Below the pieces are notes generated by a model. The model ran no database searches. It saw only the letters and a list, made by a program, of their open reading frames with translations, and was not told the DNA's origin. From contig CATOTG010000006.1 in assembly GCA_951813015.1 (NCBI GenBank), forward strand, positions 62,001 to 126,000: a stretch of 64,000 nucleotides of DNA, written 5' to 3'. The position numbers were made by a program, and so were the translations under genes. Of the stretch, positions 50,943 to 59,345 are shown piece after piece (the first letter of the stretch is position 1; each line of letters starts with the position of its first letter). This stretch comes from an uncultured Thermoanaerobaculia bacterium (lineage in GTDB: Bacteria; Acidobacteriota; Thermoanaerobaculia; Multivoradales; Multivoraceae).

Positions 50943-53627
50943 TCAGTCGTAGTGGACCTGGGGGATTCGCCCGGAGGAGTCCCAGGCGTCGCGGAGGGAG
51001 ATGGTCGTGCCGTAGCCCGATACGGCGCACCGGTTGTCCTCTCGGCCCGCGGGGTATGCACAGTGCACCAGGCGATCCGCCGCGGCGCCCGGATCCAGGT
51101 AGACGTCTCTTCCGAAGCCGGTGATCGCCACCCATTCCTCGCCGGTGTCGCGGTGGATCACGCGGGTGCTGGAGCGCAGATCGGATGCGACGGCGAGGTC
51201 GAACCACCAGTGGCCGTTGAAGCCTGTGCCGTTCAGCACCTTGACCAGAGCTTCCGGATTCTGGGGGTCGAACAGCCAGTACAGGACGCCCTTGTCAGAC
51301 GACCACCCGGACGTGCCGACGGTGTCCGTGTCGTTCGCCGTGGCGCTGAAGTGAATGTCGAACCGGGCGTCCTGGAGGTTCCCCGGCTCCGTTGGGCGTG
51401 CGCCTGGCACGGTCAGGGCTACGAAGTCGGCATCCAAACGGAGGTCGCCGAGGGTTGCGCGCACCTGGTGAGTGCTCACAGGCGCCGCTTCGCCGAACGC
51501 GGGCTGAGGAAAGCGGTTCCTGTTGGCGGAAACGGACGCCAACGCCAGGTACTTTGAAGGAATGCGTCCGGAGGAATCCCAGGCATCGCGGAGGGAGATC
51601 GTCGTGCCGTACCCCGATACCGCGCAGCCGTTGTCCGTGCGGCTCGCGGGACGTGCACAATGCACGAGGCGATTCGCCGCGTCACCCGGATCGCTGTAGA
51701 CATCCCTTCCGAAGCCGGTCATCGCCACCCATTCGTCACCGGTGTCGCGGTGGGTCACGCGGGCAGCGGAGGGCAGATCGGAGGCGACGGCCAGGTCGAA
51801 CCACCAATGGCCGTTGAGACCTCTGCCATCCAGCACCTTGACCAGAGCCTCCGGGTTCCCGGAGTCGAACAACCAGTACAGGACGCCCTTGTCGGACGAC
51901 CACCCGGCGGACTTGCCGACGGTCTCGGAGTCGTTCGCCTTGGCGCTGAAGTTGACATCGAACAGGGCGCCCTGGAGGGTGCCCGCTTCCTGGCCTGGCA
52001 TGGTGACAACGACGGAGTCGCTGTCCGCGTACACGTCGCCGCGGAATACGCGGACGAGGAAGCTGTAGCGGCCTTCCGGGCGGAGACCGGAAACGGACGC
52101 TTCCTGAGCGTTCGCCGAGGTCGTCACGGCCCGGTTCCAGTCGGCGCCCTCGAGCCGCTTCCAGACCATGAAGCCGTCCTCGTCGTCCGAGCGGTCCGTC
52201 CAGACGATGTGGACGGTCGTGCTGCTGGTCGGCGTTGCGCGCACGCCGGTCGGCGCGGCCGGCGGCGGTTTGCGGACCGGCGCCGGATAGAGGAGCCGGA
52301 GAATCGCCTGGTCGTCCGAAGACAGGCGGGCGCCGCGGCCGTCCGCGCGAATCCGGGGAAACATCAGCGCTTCCCTCTTCGCCTCCGTGTTGCAGTCGTG
52401 CGTCGCGTCGGCATCGCAAGGATGGGCGATGCCCAGCGAATGTCCCAGCTCGTGGCCGAGCAGCTCTTCCATGTAGACGCGTATGCTCGCTTCGCTGCCG
52501 TACCGCCGCCGAAGGTGGTCGCCGAGCCCCCGCCGGGTGTTGACGTCGGACTGGACAATCTGCACGTCCGCGTAGCGCTCGTGCGGCGAAGGGCGTGGAA
52601 CCGGCGGCCTGTTGCACGCCATCCAGGTGGTGGCCCACCCGACCGCGCCGCCGTCCGGTTCCAGTTCTCCCATCTCGTTGAAGGGATCATCGAACATGAT
52701 GAGGTTCCGGCCGCGGTAGGCGTCGACCTCGGGCGGCGCCGGAGGCCGGTCGTACCGAAGATCCACCCGGCTCTGCGGATCGCGGTTCCAGGCCCGCATC
52801 GCCGTGCTCACGGCCCGCCGGGTGGACGCTTCGCCCAGGCCGGGTTGCCCGCCCTGCTGAATTCCGAAGTTCACGCTCTCGCCGCGCTCGAACGCAAACC
52901 AGCGCACGGACTCGTTCGGGTACGCGCACCGGTTGCCCGTGCGGATGAACCGGTACGGCTGGCGGACCGTCGCCGGGCCGCGGACGACCTCGCCCTTCGG
53001 CACGAAGTAGTCCGCGGCGCGTTGCGCGCCGACCGCTCGATCCCGGATCCAGCGGCGGAAGCGGGCGCCGTCCCGCAGGCCGACCACCGTCTCGGCGCCG
53101 GCGTCGGGTCCGGTTTCCATCACGTCGTTCCTGAGCGACGGTTCGCGCTCCAGCAGGACGCCGCCCTCCACCGGGACCTCGAAGAAGATGCCCAGGCCGA
53201 ACTCGACGACGCGGTGGAACGCCAAGGCGCCGCTCTCGCCGGAGCGCTGCCCGGTCAGGAACAGGAGAACCCGCTCGCCCTCCTGCAGCATCGGCAGGCC
53301 CGGGATGCGCATCGCCAGGCCGTCGGATCTGGCGCCGCCGGGCTGCCGGACGACGATCGTGCTGCCCGCCACGGCGCCCTTGAGGACTTCCTCCACCGTG
53401 ACGGTGAAGTCCGTTGCTGGCAGAGGCAGGCCGTCAGGTGCGGCTGCGGCAAAGAGCACCCGGCCGAAGACAATCGTCCCGGTCCGATCGACCATCGACC
53501 CGTCGCTGGGCATGATGTAGGTGATGGCCGCCGCCGGGTGCGCGGCCGCCAGCACCGTTGCCAGCAGCATGGCTCCGACCGGGCCAAGTTGACGGGGGGA
53601 AGGGCAGGTGCGCCGCACTGTCTGCAA
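50943..53627 (-). CDS. Secreted matrixin-type metalloprotease with FN3 and duplicated C-terminal domain
   Basis: An 894-residue protein. I start it at the TTG at 53627 because AGGAGG lies nine bases before it; an earlier GTG at 53654 has none. Signal peptide 'MLLATVLAAAHPAAA'. Zinc site HELGHSLGIAH at about 392-402, the matrixin HExxHxxGxxH pattern, followed by LMFPR for the Met-turn. A fibronectin-III domain is near 455-545. Two copies of a module of about 170 residues follow: 'SSDKGVLYWLFDSGNPEALVKVLDG...HWWFDLAVASDLPS' to 'GTTISLRDAWDSSGRIP'. The KVLDG core is shared with DGR targets 1 and 3. It lies upstream on the same strand, inside the direct repeats. Confidence 0.88.
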   Translation of the reverse strand: MQTVRRTCPSPRQLGPVGAMLLATVLAAAHPAAAITYIMPSDGSMVDRTGTIVFGRVLFAAAAPDGLPLPATDFTVTVEEVLKGAVAGSTIVVRQPGGARSDGLAMRIPGLPMLQEGERVLLFLTGQRSGESGALAFHRVVEFGLGIFFEVPVEGGVLLEREPSLRNDVMETGPDAGAETVVGLRDGARFRRWIRDRAVGAQRAADYFVPKGEVVRGPATVRQPYRFIRTGNRCAYPNESVRWFAFERGESVNFGIQQGGQPGLGEASTRRAVSTAMRAWNRDPQSRVDLRYDRPPAPPEVDAYRGRNLIMFDDPFNEMGELEPDGGAVGWATTWMACNRPPVPRPSPHERYADVQIVQSDVNTRRGLGDHLRRRYGSEASIRVYMEELLGHELGHSLGIAHPCDADATHDCNTEAKREALMFPRIRADGRGARLSSDDQAILRLLYPAPVRKPPPAAPTGVRATPTSSTTVHIVWTDRSDDEDGFMVWKRLEGADWNRAVTTSANAQEASVSGLRPEGRYSFLVRVFRGDVYADSDSVVVTMPGQEAGTLQGALFDVNFSAKANDSETVGKSAGWSSDKGVLYWLFDSGNPEALVKVLDGRGLNGHWWFDLAVASDLPSAARVTHRDTGDEWVAMTGFGRDVYSDPGDAANRLVHCARPASRTDNGCAVSGYGTTISLRDAWDSSGRIPSKYLALASVSANRNRFPQPAFGEAAPVSTHQVRATLGDLRLDADFVALTVPGARPTEPGNLQDARFDIHFSATANDTDTVGTSGWSSDKGVLYWLFDPQNPEALVKVLNGTGFNGHWWFDLAVASDLRSSTRVIHRDTGEEWVAITGFGRDVYLDPGAAADRLVHCAYPAGREDNRCAVSGYGTTISLRDAWDSSGRIPQVHYD

Positions 53628-53720
53628 GGGGTTCGCCTCCTGTGGACAAATCACCCGATAACGCGGTCTCGCGTGGACTTTTTGTGCCTATCTTCGTAGA
53701 ACAGACGTACTATGACACCG

Positions 53721-53768
53721 AAAGCGTCTGGACGCAACATGAAGGAGGTACCTGTCCGAGTTGCGTGA
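53721..53768. repeat. Approximately 45-bp direct repeat, right copy (DGR island boundary)
   Basis: AAAGCGTCTGGACGCAACAT, then GAAGGAGGTACCTGTCC, then GAGTTGCGTGA: the same element as at 44618-44662 in the same orientation. 9.1 kb lies between the copies. It lies between the protease and the YgfZ-like gene. Confidence 0.85.
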
Positions 53769-53794
53769 GACCTCCGGGCCCGGAGTGGAGCGGA

Positions 53795-53815
53795 TGTGGC
53801 GCTTCGCCCGCCACA
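53795..53815. repeat. Dispersed hairpin, copy before ygfZ-like gene
   Basis: TGTGGCG and CGCCACA flank seven bases (CTTCGCC). It belongs with the elements at 9448 and 42670. Here it sits in the leader of the YgfZ-like gene. Confidence 0.6.
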
Positions 53816-53940
53816 CGGGTTGCTTCCGGGTCGCCCCTGTTCCCGGGATTGAGGGCGGCCCGATATGCTCCCCCGTCGCGCCTTGCTCGACGGGCGCGCC
53901 GCGCCGGTCTCGGTGTGACACGGACTTTCGCCACGGGCTG

Positions 53941-54909
53941 ATGAGCCTTGAACTCGACCATGAACTGCTGATCACCGGCGCCGCCCTGTGCGAGCCGCCG
54001 CGGGCATCCCGGCTCGAACTGATGGGTCCCGATCGCGAACGGTTCTTCGGCGGCATGGTCACGGCGGCAGTCGAAGGTCTGGAGTCCGGCCGCGGCGCGT
54101 TCGGCTTCATCACGGACGTCCGCGGCCGTGTCCTCGCCAGCGCCACCGCAATGACGCTCGAGGACCGGCTCTGGCTCGAGATCCCCAAGGGCCGCGGCAG
54201 GACGATCATCGAGCACCTGGAGAAGTACATCGTCACCGACCAGGTCGAGATCCTGCCGCTCGGCGACATGGCCTCCGTGCGTATCGCCGGCCCAAAGAGC
54301 GTCGGCGTTCTCGCCGACCTTGGCGCCACCGCCGCCCGCGACCTCAGCGAACCCTGGAGCCACGCCCAGGTCGAGGTCCTCGACCACCAGGCTCGCCTGG
54401 TCCGCGAAGGCCGCAGCGCCGTGCCCGCCTTCTCGCTCTGGCAATCCAGCGCAATCGCGCCCCTGCTGGCCGAAGACCTCGCCGACGCCGGCATTGTCCG
54501 AATCGACGCCGAGGCGACCGAAGCTCTCCGCATCGAGCACGGCCACCCCCTCTGGGGCGTCGACTACGACGACTCGAACCTGCCCCAGGAAACCGGGATC
54601 GAAGACGCCGTCGACTACGAGAAGGGCTGCTACCTCGGCCAGGAGATCGTCGCCCGTATCCACTACCGCGGCCAGCCGGCTCGCCGCATGTGCCGGCTCG
54701 TCTTCGAGCCCGGGCACGTACCGGCCGTCGGCGCCGGGATCGAGTACGGCGGTCGTGCCGCGGGAACGGTGACCAGCGTCTGCAAATCGCCCCGCGACAA
54801 GACCGCCATCGGCCTCGCCCTGCTGCCGCGACGCGCCGTCGAGGCCCTGCCGGAAGCGAAGGTGAGCGTCGACCGTCGAACCGTGCACTTCAAAGCGCTC
54901 GGTTCCTGA
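53941..54909 (+). CDS. ygfZ: YgfZ/GcvT-like folate-binding protein
   Basis: A 322-residue protein. The signature 'DYEKGCYLGQEIVARIHYRGQPARR' (K-G-C-Y-x-G-Q-E) marks the YgfZ family, tetrahydrofolate-binding helpers for certain iron-sulfur enzymes. The N-terminal part 'MGPDRERFFGGMVTAAVEGL' and the glycine-cleavage-T-like domain fit. The ATG at 53941 is the natural start; the frame is open further upstream without homology. Confidence 0.9.
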   Translation: MSLELDHELLITGAALCEPPRASRLELMGPDRERFFGGMVTAAVEGLESGRGAFGFITDVRGRVLASATAMTLEDRLWLEIPKGRGRTIIEHLEKYIVTDQVEILPLGDMASVRIAGPKSVGVLADLGATAARDLSEPWSHAQVEVLDHQARLVREGRSAVPAFSLWQSSAIAPLLAEDLADAGIVRIDAEATEALRIEHGHPLWGVDYDDSNLPQETGIEDAVDYEKGCYLGQEIVARIHYRGQPARRMCRLVFEPGHVPAVGAGIEYGGRAAGTVTSVCKSPRDKTAIGLALLPRRAVEALPEAKVSVDRRTVHFKALGS

Positions 54910-55047
54910 CGCGACCCACCCCTTGGTCCTGCAGTTCGGCGTCCTGCGGGGACAGATCAGGGTCGACGACCGGTTCTTCGAAGCTCTGCCCGAGGAGGAG
55001 TTGGCCGCCCGGGATATTGTGAACGCGTGCGGGTCGTTGCCTGGCCG

Positions 55048-56499
55048 TCAGTACCGCGGCAGCGACGGATCCACCTGCTCCGCCCAGGCATCGATCCCGC
55101 CGGCCAGGTTGTAGGCCTGCGGAAAGCCGTTGTCGCGGAGGATGTTCGTCGCCCGGGTCGACCGCGGGCCGTGATGGCAGTGGACGACCCAAAGCTTCGA
55201 CGGATCGAGTTCGGCGACGCGGCCTTCGAGTTCGGCGACCGGGATCAGGGTCGAGCCCTGGATGCGGCAGATCGCGTACTCCTGGGGGCCGCGGACGTCG
55301 AGGATGCTGAAATCGCGGCCGTCGTTCATCCAGGACTGGACCTGGGTCGGTGTCACGTCGATCATGTCGTTCAGCGCCGGCTCTTCGGCGACGGCGGGGA
55401 TGCCGCAGAACTGCTCGTAGTCGATCAGCTCGGTCTGGGTCGGATTCTCGGAGCAGACGGGGCAGTCCGGGTTCTTGCGCAGCTTCAGCTCGCGGAAGCT
55501 CATCCGCAGGGCATCGAAGAGGACGAGACGGCCAATCAGGGGATCGCCCTGGCCGATGATCAACTTGATCACCTCGTTCGCCTGCAGACTGCCGATGATG
55601 CCGGGCAGCACGCCGAGGACGCCGCCTTCGGCGCATGAGGGGACGAGTCCGGGAGGCGGCGGCTCGGCGAACAGGCAGCGGTAGCACGGGCCCTCGGCGC
55701 CCCAGAACACGGACACCTGACCCTCGAAGCGGAAGATGGAGCCGTAGACGTTCGGCTTGCCGAGCAGGACGCAGGCGTCGTTGACGAGGTAGCGGGTCGG
55801 GAAGTTGTCCGTGCCGTCGACGACTAGATCGTAGTCGGCGAAGATCTCGAGCGCGTTGCTCGAGTCGAGCATCACCGGATGCGGCACGAGTTCGATGTGC
55901 GGATTCACCTCGCGCAGGCGCTCGACCGCGGCGTCGATCTTCGGGCGACCGACGTCGGCGTTGCTGTAGAGCAGCTGGCGGTGCAGGTTCGACTCGTCGA
56001 CGATGTCGAAGTCGACCAGGCCGAGGCGACCGATGCCGGCGGCGGCGAGGTACATCCCGAGCGGCGAACCGAGACCGCCCGTGCCGATCATCAGCACCTT
56101 GGCGGCCTTGAGCTTCAACTGCCCCTCGGAACCGACCTCGGGCATGATGAGATGCCGGCTGTAGCGGAGGATCTCCTCCGGACTCAGCTCCTCGGCCTGC
56201 GCGGCCGCCGGCGGCTCAGCCACCGTGCCCCCGGCGATGGACGGGATGATCGCCAGCGTCGCGTCGCCATCGATAGCCGTCGCCTCGCGCTCCAGGTAGC
56301 GCACGTCCTCGTCGTTCAGAAACAGGTTGACGAAGGTGCGCAGCTTGCCGTCGTCGCCGAACAGGTGGGGGCGCAGCCCTTCGTAGCGGGTGACGAGCTG
56401 CTCCATCGCCTCGCCGACGGTGGCGGCGAAGACCGCCACCTCGGCCTGTTCGTCGGCAAAGCCCCGCAGGGGGGTGGGGATCTGTATGAGTACGGTCAT
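55048..56499 (-). CDS. CysO/MoaD-like carrier fused to E1-type adenylyltransferase and rhodanese
   Basis: A 483-residue three-domain protein. Residues 1-90 are a ubiquitin-like sulfur carrier ending 'TLAIIPSIAGG', with Gly-Gly internal. Residues about 105-355 are a MoeB/ThiF E1 with 'VLMIGTGGLGSPLGMYLAAAG', 'VDFDIVDESNLHRQ' and a zinc site (CYRC, CPVC). Residues about 380-483 are a rhodanese with active Cys in 'WVVHCHHGPRSTRA'. In one chain it can activate and sulfurate a carrier. It is the third gene after cysM and a JAMM peptidase, the set used for CysO-dependent cysteine synthesis in actinobacteria, where carrier and E1 (MoeZ) are separate. It may also serve molybdopterin synthesis. Confidence 0.92.
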   Translation of the reverse strand: MTVLIQIPTPLRGFADEQAEVAVFAATVGEAMEQLVTRYEGLRPHLFGDDGKLRTFVNLFLNDEDVRYLEREATAIDGDATLAIIPSIAGGTVAEPPAAAQAEELSPEEILRYSRHLIMPEVGSEGQLKLKAAKVLMIGTGGLGSPLGMYLAAAGIGRLGLVDFDIVDESNLHRQLLYSNADVGRPKIDAAVERLREVNPHIELVPHPVMLDSSNALEIFADYDLVVDGTDNFPTRYLVNDACVLLGKPNVYGSIFRFEGQVSVFWGAEGPCYRCLFAEPPPPGLVPSCAEGGVLGVLPGIIGSLQANEVIKLIIGQGDPLIGRLVLFDALRMSFRELKLRKNPDCPVCSENPTQTELIDYEQFCGIPAVAEEPALNDMIDVTPTQVQSWMNDGRDFSILDVRGPQEYAICRIQGSTLIPVAELEGRVAELDPSKLWVVHCHHGPRSTRATNILRDNGFPQAYNLAGGIDAWAEQVDPSLPRY

Positions 56500-56533
56500 T
56501 GTCGGTCTCCGTCAGACTCGGTCTTGTACGTGT

Positions 56534-56992
56534 TCACGGCGTACCCGTTTCGGGGCACTGGATCGGTTCTTCGTCGAAGCGGGAACGATCGTCGCTGAGC
56601 CGCCAGCTCCGCTCGTCCCGCGCGCGGCCCTCGCGCACCGAGACGATCAGGTAACTGTAGCCCGGCCAGGCGTGGTCGCGGTCGAAGTCGCTGGGTCGCG
56701 ATGGATGGTCGGGATGGGAGTGGTAGTAGCCGACGACGTCCAGGCCGTCCGCCCGCGCCTCGCGCTCGGTGCGCAGGATGACTTCGGGCGGGATCAGGTA
56801 GCGGTTGTGCCGGTTCTCGTCCTCGCGAGTGTTCTCGGCGCCGACCAGCCGCGCGACCCGGGCCAGCACGGCGCCATTGCCGCCCGCGGCCTTCTCCGTG
56901 CGGCCGACCAGGATCCCGCAGCACTCCTCCGGGTACGTCGCCTCGCCGTGGGCGCGGATGCGGGCCAGGTCGTCTGGCGACAGTTCGATCAT
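56534..56992 (-). CDS. JAMM/MPN+ metallopeptidase (Mec-like)
   Basis: A 152-residue zinc peptidase. The JAMM motif is complete: Glu in 'YPEECCGILVG', then 'HSHPDHPSRPSDFD' (H-x-H-P-x6-S-x-x-D). Mec removes cysteine from the C-terminus of CysO after CysM has added it. Its place between cysM and the carrier-E1 fusion supports that job. Here it might also free the carrier's Gly-Gly end from the fusion, which is my inference. The ATG at 56992 fits the first strand. Confidence 0.9.
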   Translation of the reverse strand: MIELSPDDLARIRAHGEATYPEECCGILVGRTEKAAGGNGAVLARVARLVGAENTREDENRHNRYLIPPEVILRTEREARADGLDVVGYYHSHPDHPSRPSDFDRDHAWPGYSYLIVSVREGRARDERSWRLSDDRSRFDEEPIQCPETGTP

Positions 56993-57035
56993 CCTCGAAT
57001 CCCGGTGCGATCGTTGCGAGCGCCGGTCGGGCGGC

Positions 57036-58037
57036 TCAGTCCTCGTCCCAGAACGGTTCGGACAGGTACTTGTCCGCGCCATCGCAGAGGATCGTGACGA
57101 CGGCGGCGCGTTCCCCGGCCTCGGCGGCGCCCTCGGCGATCCGCCTGGCGGCGACCACGTTGGCGCCGGCCGAGATGCCGACGAGCAGACCGCTCCGGCG
57201 CGCGAGCGCCTTGACCTCGGCATACGCCTCCTCCGTGCTCACGGCGGTCTCCTCGTGGGCGATCCCCGGATCGTAGATCGCGGGCACGAGGGCGCTGGGC
57301 ATGTGCTTCATTCCCTCCAGCCCGTGGAACGGTCCGTCCGGCTGCATCGAGATGAGCCGGACCTCCGGCACCCGCTCCGCCAGGTACCTCGCGATCCCGC
57401 AGAAGGTGCCGCTGGTCCCCAGACCGGCAACGAAGTGGGTCAGCCGCCCCTGTGTCTGCAACCAGATCTCGGGGCCCGTCGTCTCGAAGTGGGCCCGCCA
57501 GTTGGCCGGATTGCTGTACTGGTCGACGTAGCAGAAGTCGTCCGGCGACCCCTCGATCATCCGATGCGCCTCGCGGATTGCGCCGTCCGAACCCTCCATC
57601 GGATCGGTCAGGACGAGTTCGGCGCCGAACGCGCCCAGGATGCGCCGACGCTCGATCGAGGCGTTCTCCGGCAGGCAGAGAGTGACGCCGACATCCATCG
57701 CCGCCCCGATCATCGCCAGAGCGATGCCCGTGTTGCCGGAGGTCGCATCGAGGACGCGGCGGCCGTCTTCGAGCTGGCCGGCGTCGCGCGCCGCCAGCAT
57801 CATGTGGCGCGCCGGGCGGTCCTTCACCGAGCCGCCGGGATTCGCCATCTCGGCTTTCGCGAGCAGCTCCGAGCCAAGCGCCTGCGCCGCCGGTCCCAGT
57901 ACATGGCTGAGGTCGAGCAGCGGCGTGTTGCCGATTCGCCGCAGCAGACGCCGGGCAGCCGCGCCGAGTCCAGCAGGAGTCGGCGGGCCGGCCAACCGGG
58001 CGGCAGAAGCCGCGGCGAGGGGAGGTTCAGCGATCAT
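57036..58037 (-). CDS. cysM: PLP-dependent cysteine synthase, CysM type
   Basis: A 333-residue fold-type II enzyme. The PLP Lys is in 'EMANPGGSVKDRPARHMM', the phosphate loop is 'GTSGTFCGIARYL' and the substrate loop is 'TSGNTGIA'. In the carrier-dependent pathway it joins O-phosphoserine to the CysO thiocarboxylate. The neighbours on the same strand (JAMM peptidase, then carrier-E1-rhodanese) point to that form rather than sulfide-based synthesis. The ATG at 58037 is preferred; a GTG at 58058 is also in frame. Confidence 0.88.
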   Translation of the reverse strand: MIAEPPLAAASAARLAGPPTPAGLGAAARRLLRRIGNTPLLDLSHVLGPAAQALGSELLAKAEMANPGGSVKDRPARHMMLAARDAGQLEDGRRVLDATSGNTGIALAMIGAAMDVGVTLCLPENASIERRRILGAFGAELVLTDPMEGSDGAIREAHRMIEGSPDDFCYVDQYSNPANWRAHFETTGPEIWLQTQGRLTHFVAGLGTSGTFCGIARYLAERVPEVRLISMQPDGPFHGLEGMKHMPSALVPAIYDPGIAHEETAVSTEEAYAEVKALARRSGLLVGISAGANVVAARRIAEGAAEAGERAAVVTILCDGADKYLSEPFWDED

Positions 58038-58162
58038 TCCGTGAGTACCCGGCGCCACTCCAGCACAGGCTGCAAAGCGGCGACCGCGAATTGTTGACCA
58101 GAATACTCACATTTGACAACCGGCGCCTGCACGCACCTTGCAACCCGGTATTCTCCGCCGCG

Positions 58163-58789
58163 ATGAACGACGCTCCCCGCCGCGGCGACAACCGCGTGCC
58201 CCCCGGCCAGTACGTCACGAAGAAGTGGCCAGTGCTGTCTGTCGGCGACACGCCGGAGGTGGAACCGGCCCGGTTCGCGCTGCGCCTGTTCGGCCGGGTC
58301 GAAGCGGAGCAGACCTTCGACTGGCAGGCGCTCCAGGCGCTGCCGCGGCGGGAAGTCGTCGCCGACTTCCACTGCGTCACGCGTTTTTCGACGCTGGACA
58401 ACCGGTGGTCCGGGTTCTCGACCCGCGACGTACTGGCCGCAGTGCAGCCAACGGCCGATGCCACGCACGCGATGGTCCACAGCTACGGCGGCTATACGAC
58501 GAACCTGCCGCTTGAGGATCTGCTTTCCGGGCACGCGCTCTTCGCCGACCTTCACGGCGGCGAACCGCTGGCGCCCGACCACGGCGGTCCGCTGCGACTC
58601 GTCGTACCCCATCTCTACGCGTGGAAGAGCGCGAAGTGGGTTTCCGGAGTCGAGTTGCTGGCTGGTGACGAGCGGGGGTTCTGGGAGGAGAACGGCTACC
58701 ACACGTACGGCGATCCCTGGGCGGAGCAACGGTTCTCGTCGCAGGAGACCCGGGAGGCGTGGCAGGTGCGGCGGGCTGTGAAGGGCTGA
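58163..58789 (+). CDS. Sulfite-oxidase-like molybdopterin-binding protein
   Basis: A 208-residue single-domain oxidoreductase of the sulfite oxidase/YedY fold. The molybdenum ligand Cys is in 'VVADFHCVTRFSTLDNRW'. 'PLRLVVPHLYAWKSAKWVSGVELL' is conserved in the family. No signal peptide is seen, unlike MsrP, so it is probably cytoplasmic. It depends on the molybdopterin route, and a MoaD-MoaE fusion lies 15 kb away. Confidence 0.88.
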   Translation: MNDAPRRGDNRVPPGQYVTKKWPVLSVGDTPEVEPARFALRLFGRVEAEQTFDWQALQALPRREVVADFHCVTRFSTLDNRWSGFSTRDVLAAVQPTADATHAMVHSYGGYTTNLPLEDLLSGHALFADLHGGEPLAPDHGGPLRLVVPHLYAWKSAKWVSGVELLAGDERGFWEENGYHTYGDPWAEQRFSSQETREAWQVRRAVKG

Positions 58790-58792
58790 GAG

Positions 58793-59323
58793 TCAGTCGC
58801 CTTCGAGGAGGGCGGCGAGCGACGCGCGGATGCGGTCGCGGTCGCTGGCGCTCTTGACGACGACGAGGACGGTGTCGTCGCCGGCGAGGGTGCCCGCGAC
58901 TTCGGGCCAGTCGGTCTGGTCGAGGGCCACCGCGAGGGCGTTGGCGTGGCCGCTGCGGGTCTTGAGCAGGATCAGCGCCTCGCCCTCGGCGAACCCGGTG
59001 ACGAACTGGCGCAGGGCGCGCTCGATGTCGCGCCGTGGCGGCGGCGTCGCCTGCTCCGCGGGCGCGTAGCGCGAGCCGCCGCCGGCGAGCGGTACCTTGA
59101 CCAGGCCGAGGCGGCGCACGTCGCGCGAGACGGTGGCCTGGGAAACGCGGATGCCCCGCCGGTCGAGCGCCCGCACGAGCTCCCGGTGACTCGACACCGG
59201 CCGTTCGCCGATGATGTCGAGGATCGCGCCGCGCCGGATCCCCGGACTCACGCGCCGCCCCCCGGGATCGCCGACCGGGCAGGCCGCCTCGTCCCGGAGC
59301 GCATCGCGGGTCGCGGGACTCAT
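58793..59323 (-). CDS. argR: Arginine repressor ArgR
   Basis: A 176-residue regulator from the ATG at 59323, which overlaps the argH stop as ATGA. The N-terminal winged helix is 'SSHRELVRALDRRGIRVSQATVSRDVRRLGLVKVP'; the C-terminal arginine-binding core ends 'LAGDDTVLVVVKS'. ArgR represses arginine genes when arginine is high. The first 24 residues come from a duplicated junction (MSPATRDAL / VSPGIRRGA); the GTG at 59251 would give the normal-length protein. Last gene of the arg operon, so self-regulation is likely. Confidence 0.93.
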   Translation of the reverse strand: MSPATRDALRDEAACPVGDPGGRRVSPGIRRGAILDIIGERPVSSHRELVRALDRRGIRVSQATVSRDVRRLGLVKVPLAGGGSRYAPAEQATPPPRRDIERALRQFVTGFAEGEALILLKTRSGHANALAVALDQTDWPEVAGTLAGDDTVLVVVKSASDRDRIRASLAALLEGD

Positions 59324-59345
59324 GCGCCGCTCCCCGGGAACGCCT
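59238..59345. repeat. 72-bp-spaced junction duplication between argH and argR
   Basis: On the minus strand CGTTCCCGGGGAGCGGCGC then ATGAGTCC is repeated 72 bp later as CGATCCCGGGGGGCGGCGC then GTGAGTCC. The unit spans the argH stop and the argR start. The spacing is in frame, so argR gains an N-terminal extension. Confidence 0.85.

Noticed and set aside
58081..58162. Promoter with TTGACA at 58113 and TATTCT at 58149 for the sulfite-oxidase-like gene
   Set aside because: The spacing of 30 bases is too long for a standard sigma-70 promoter.
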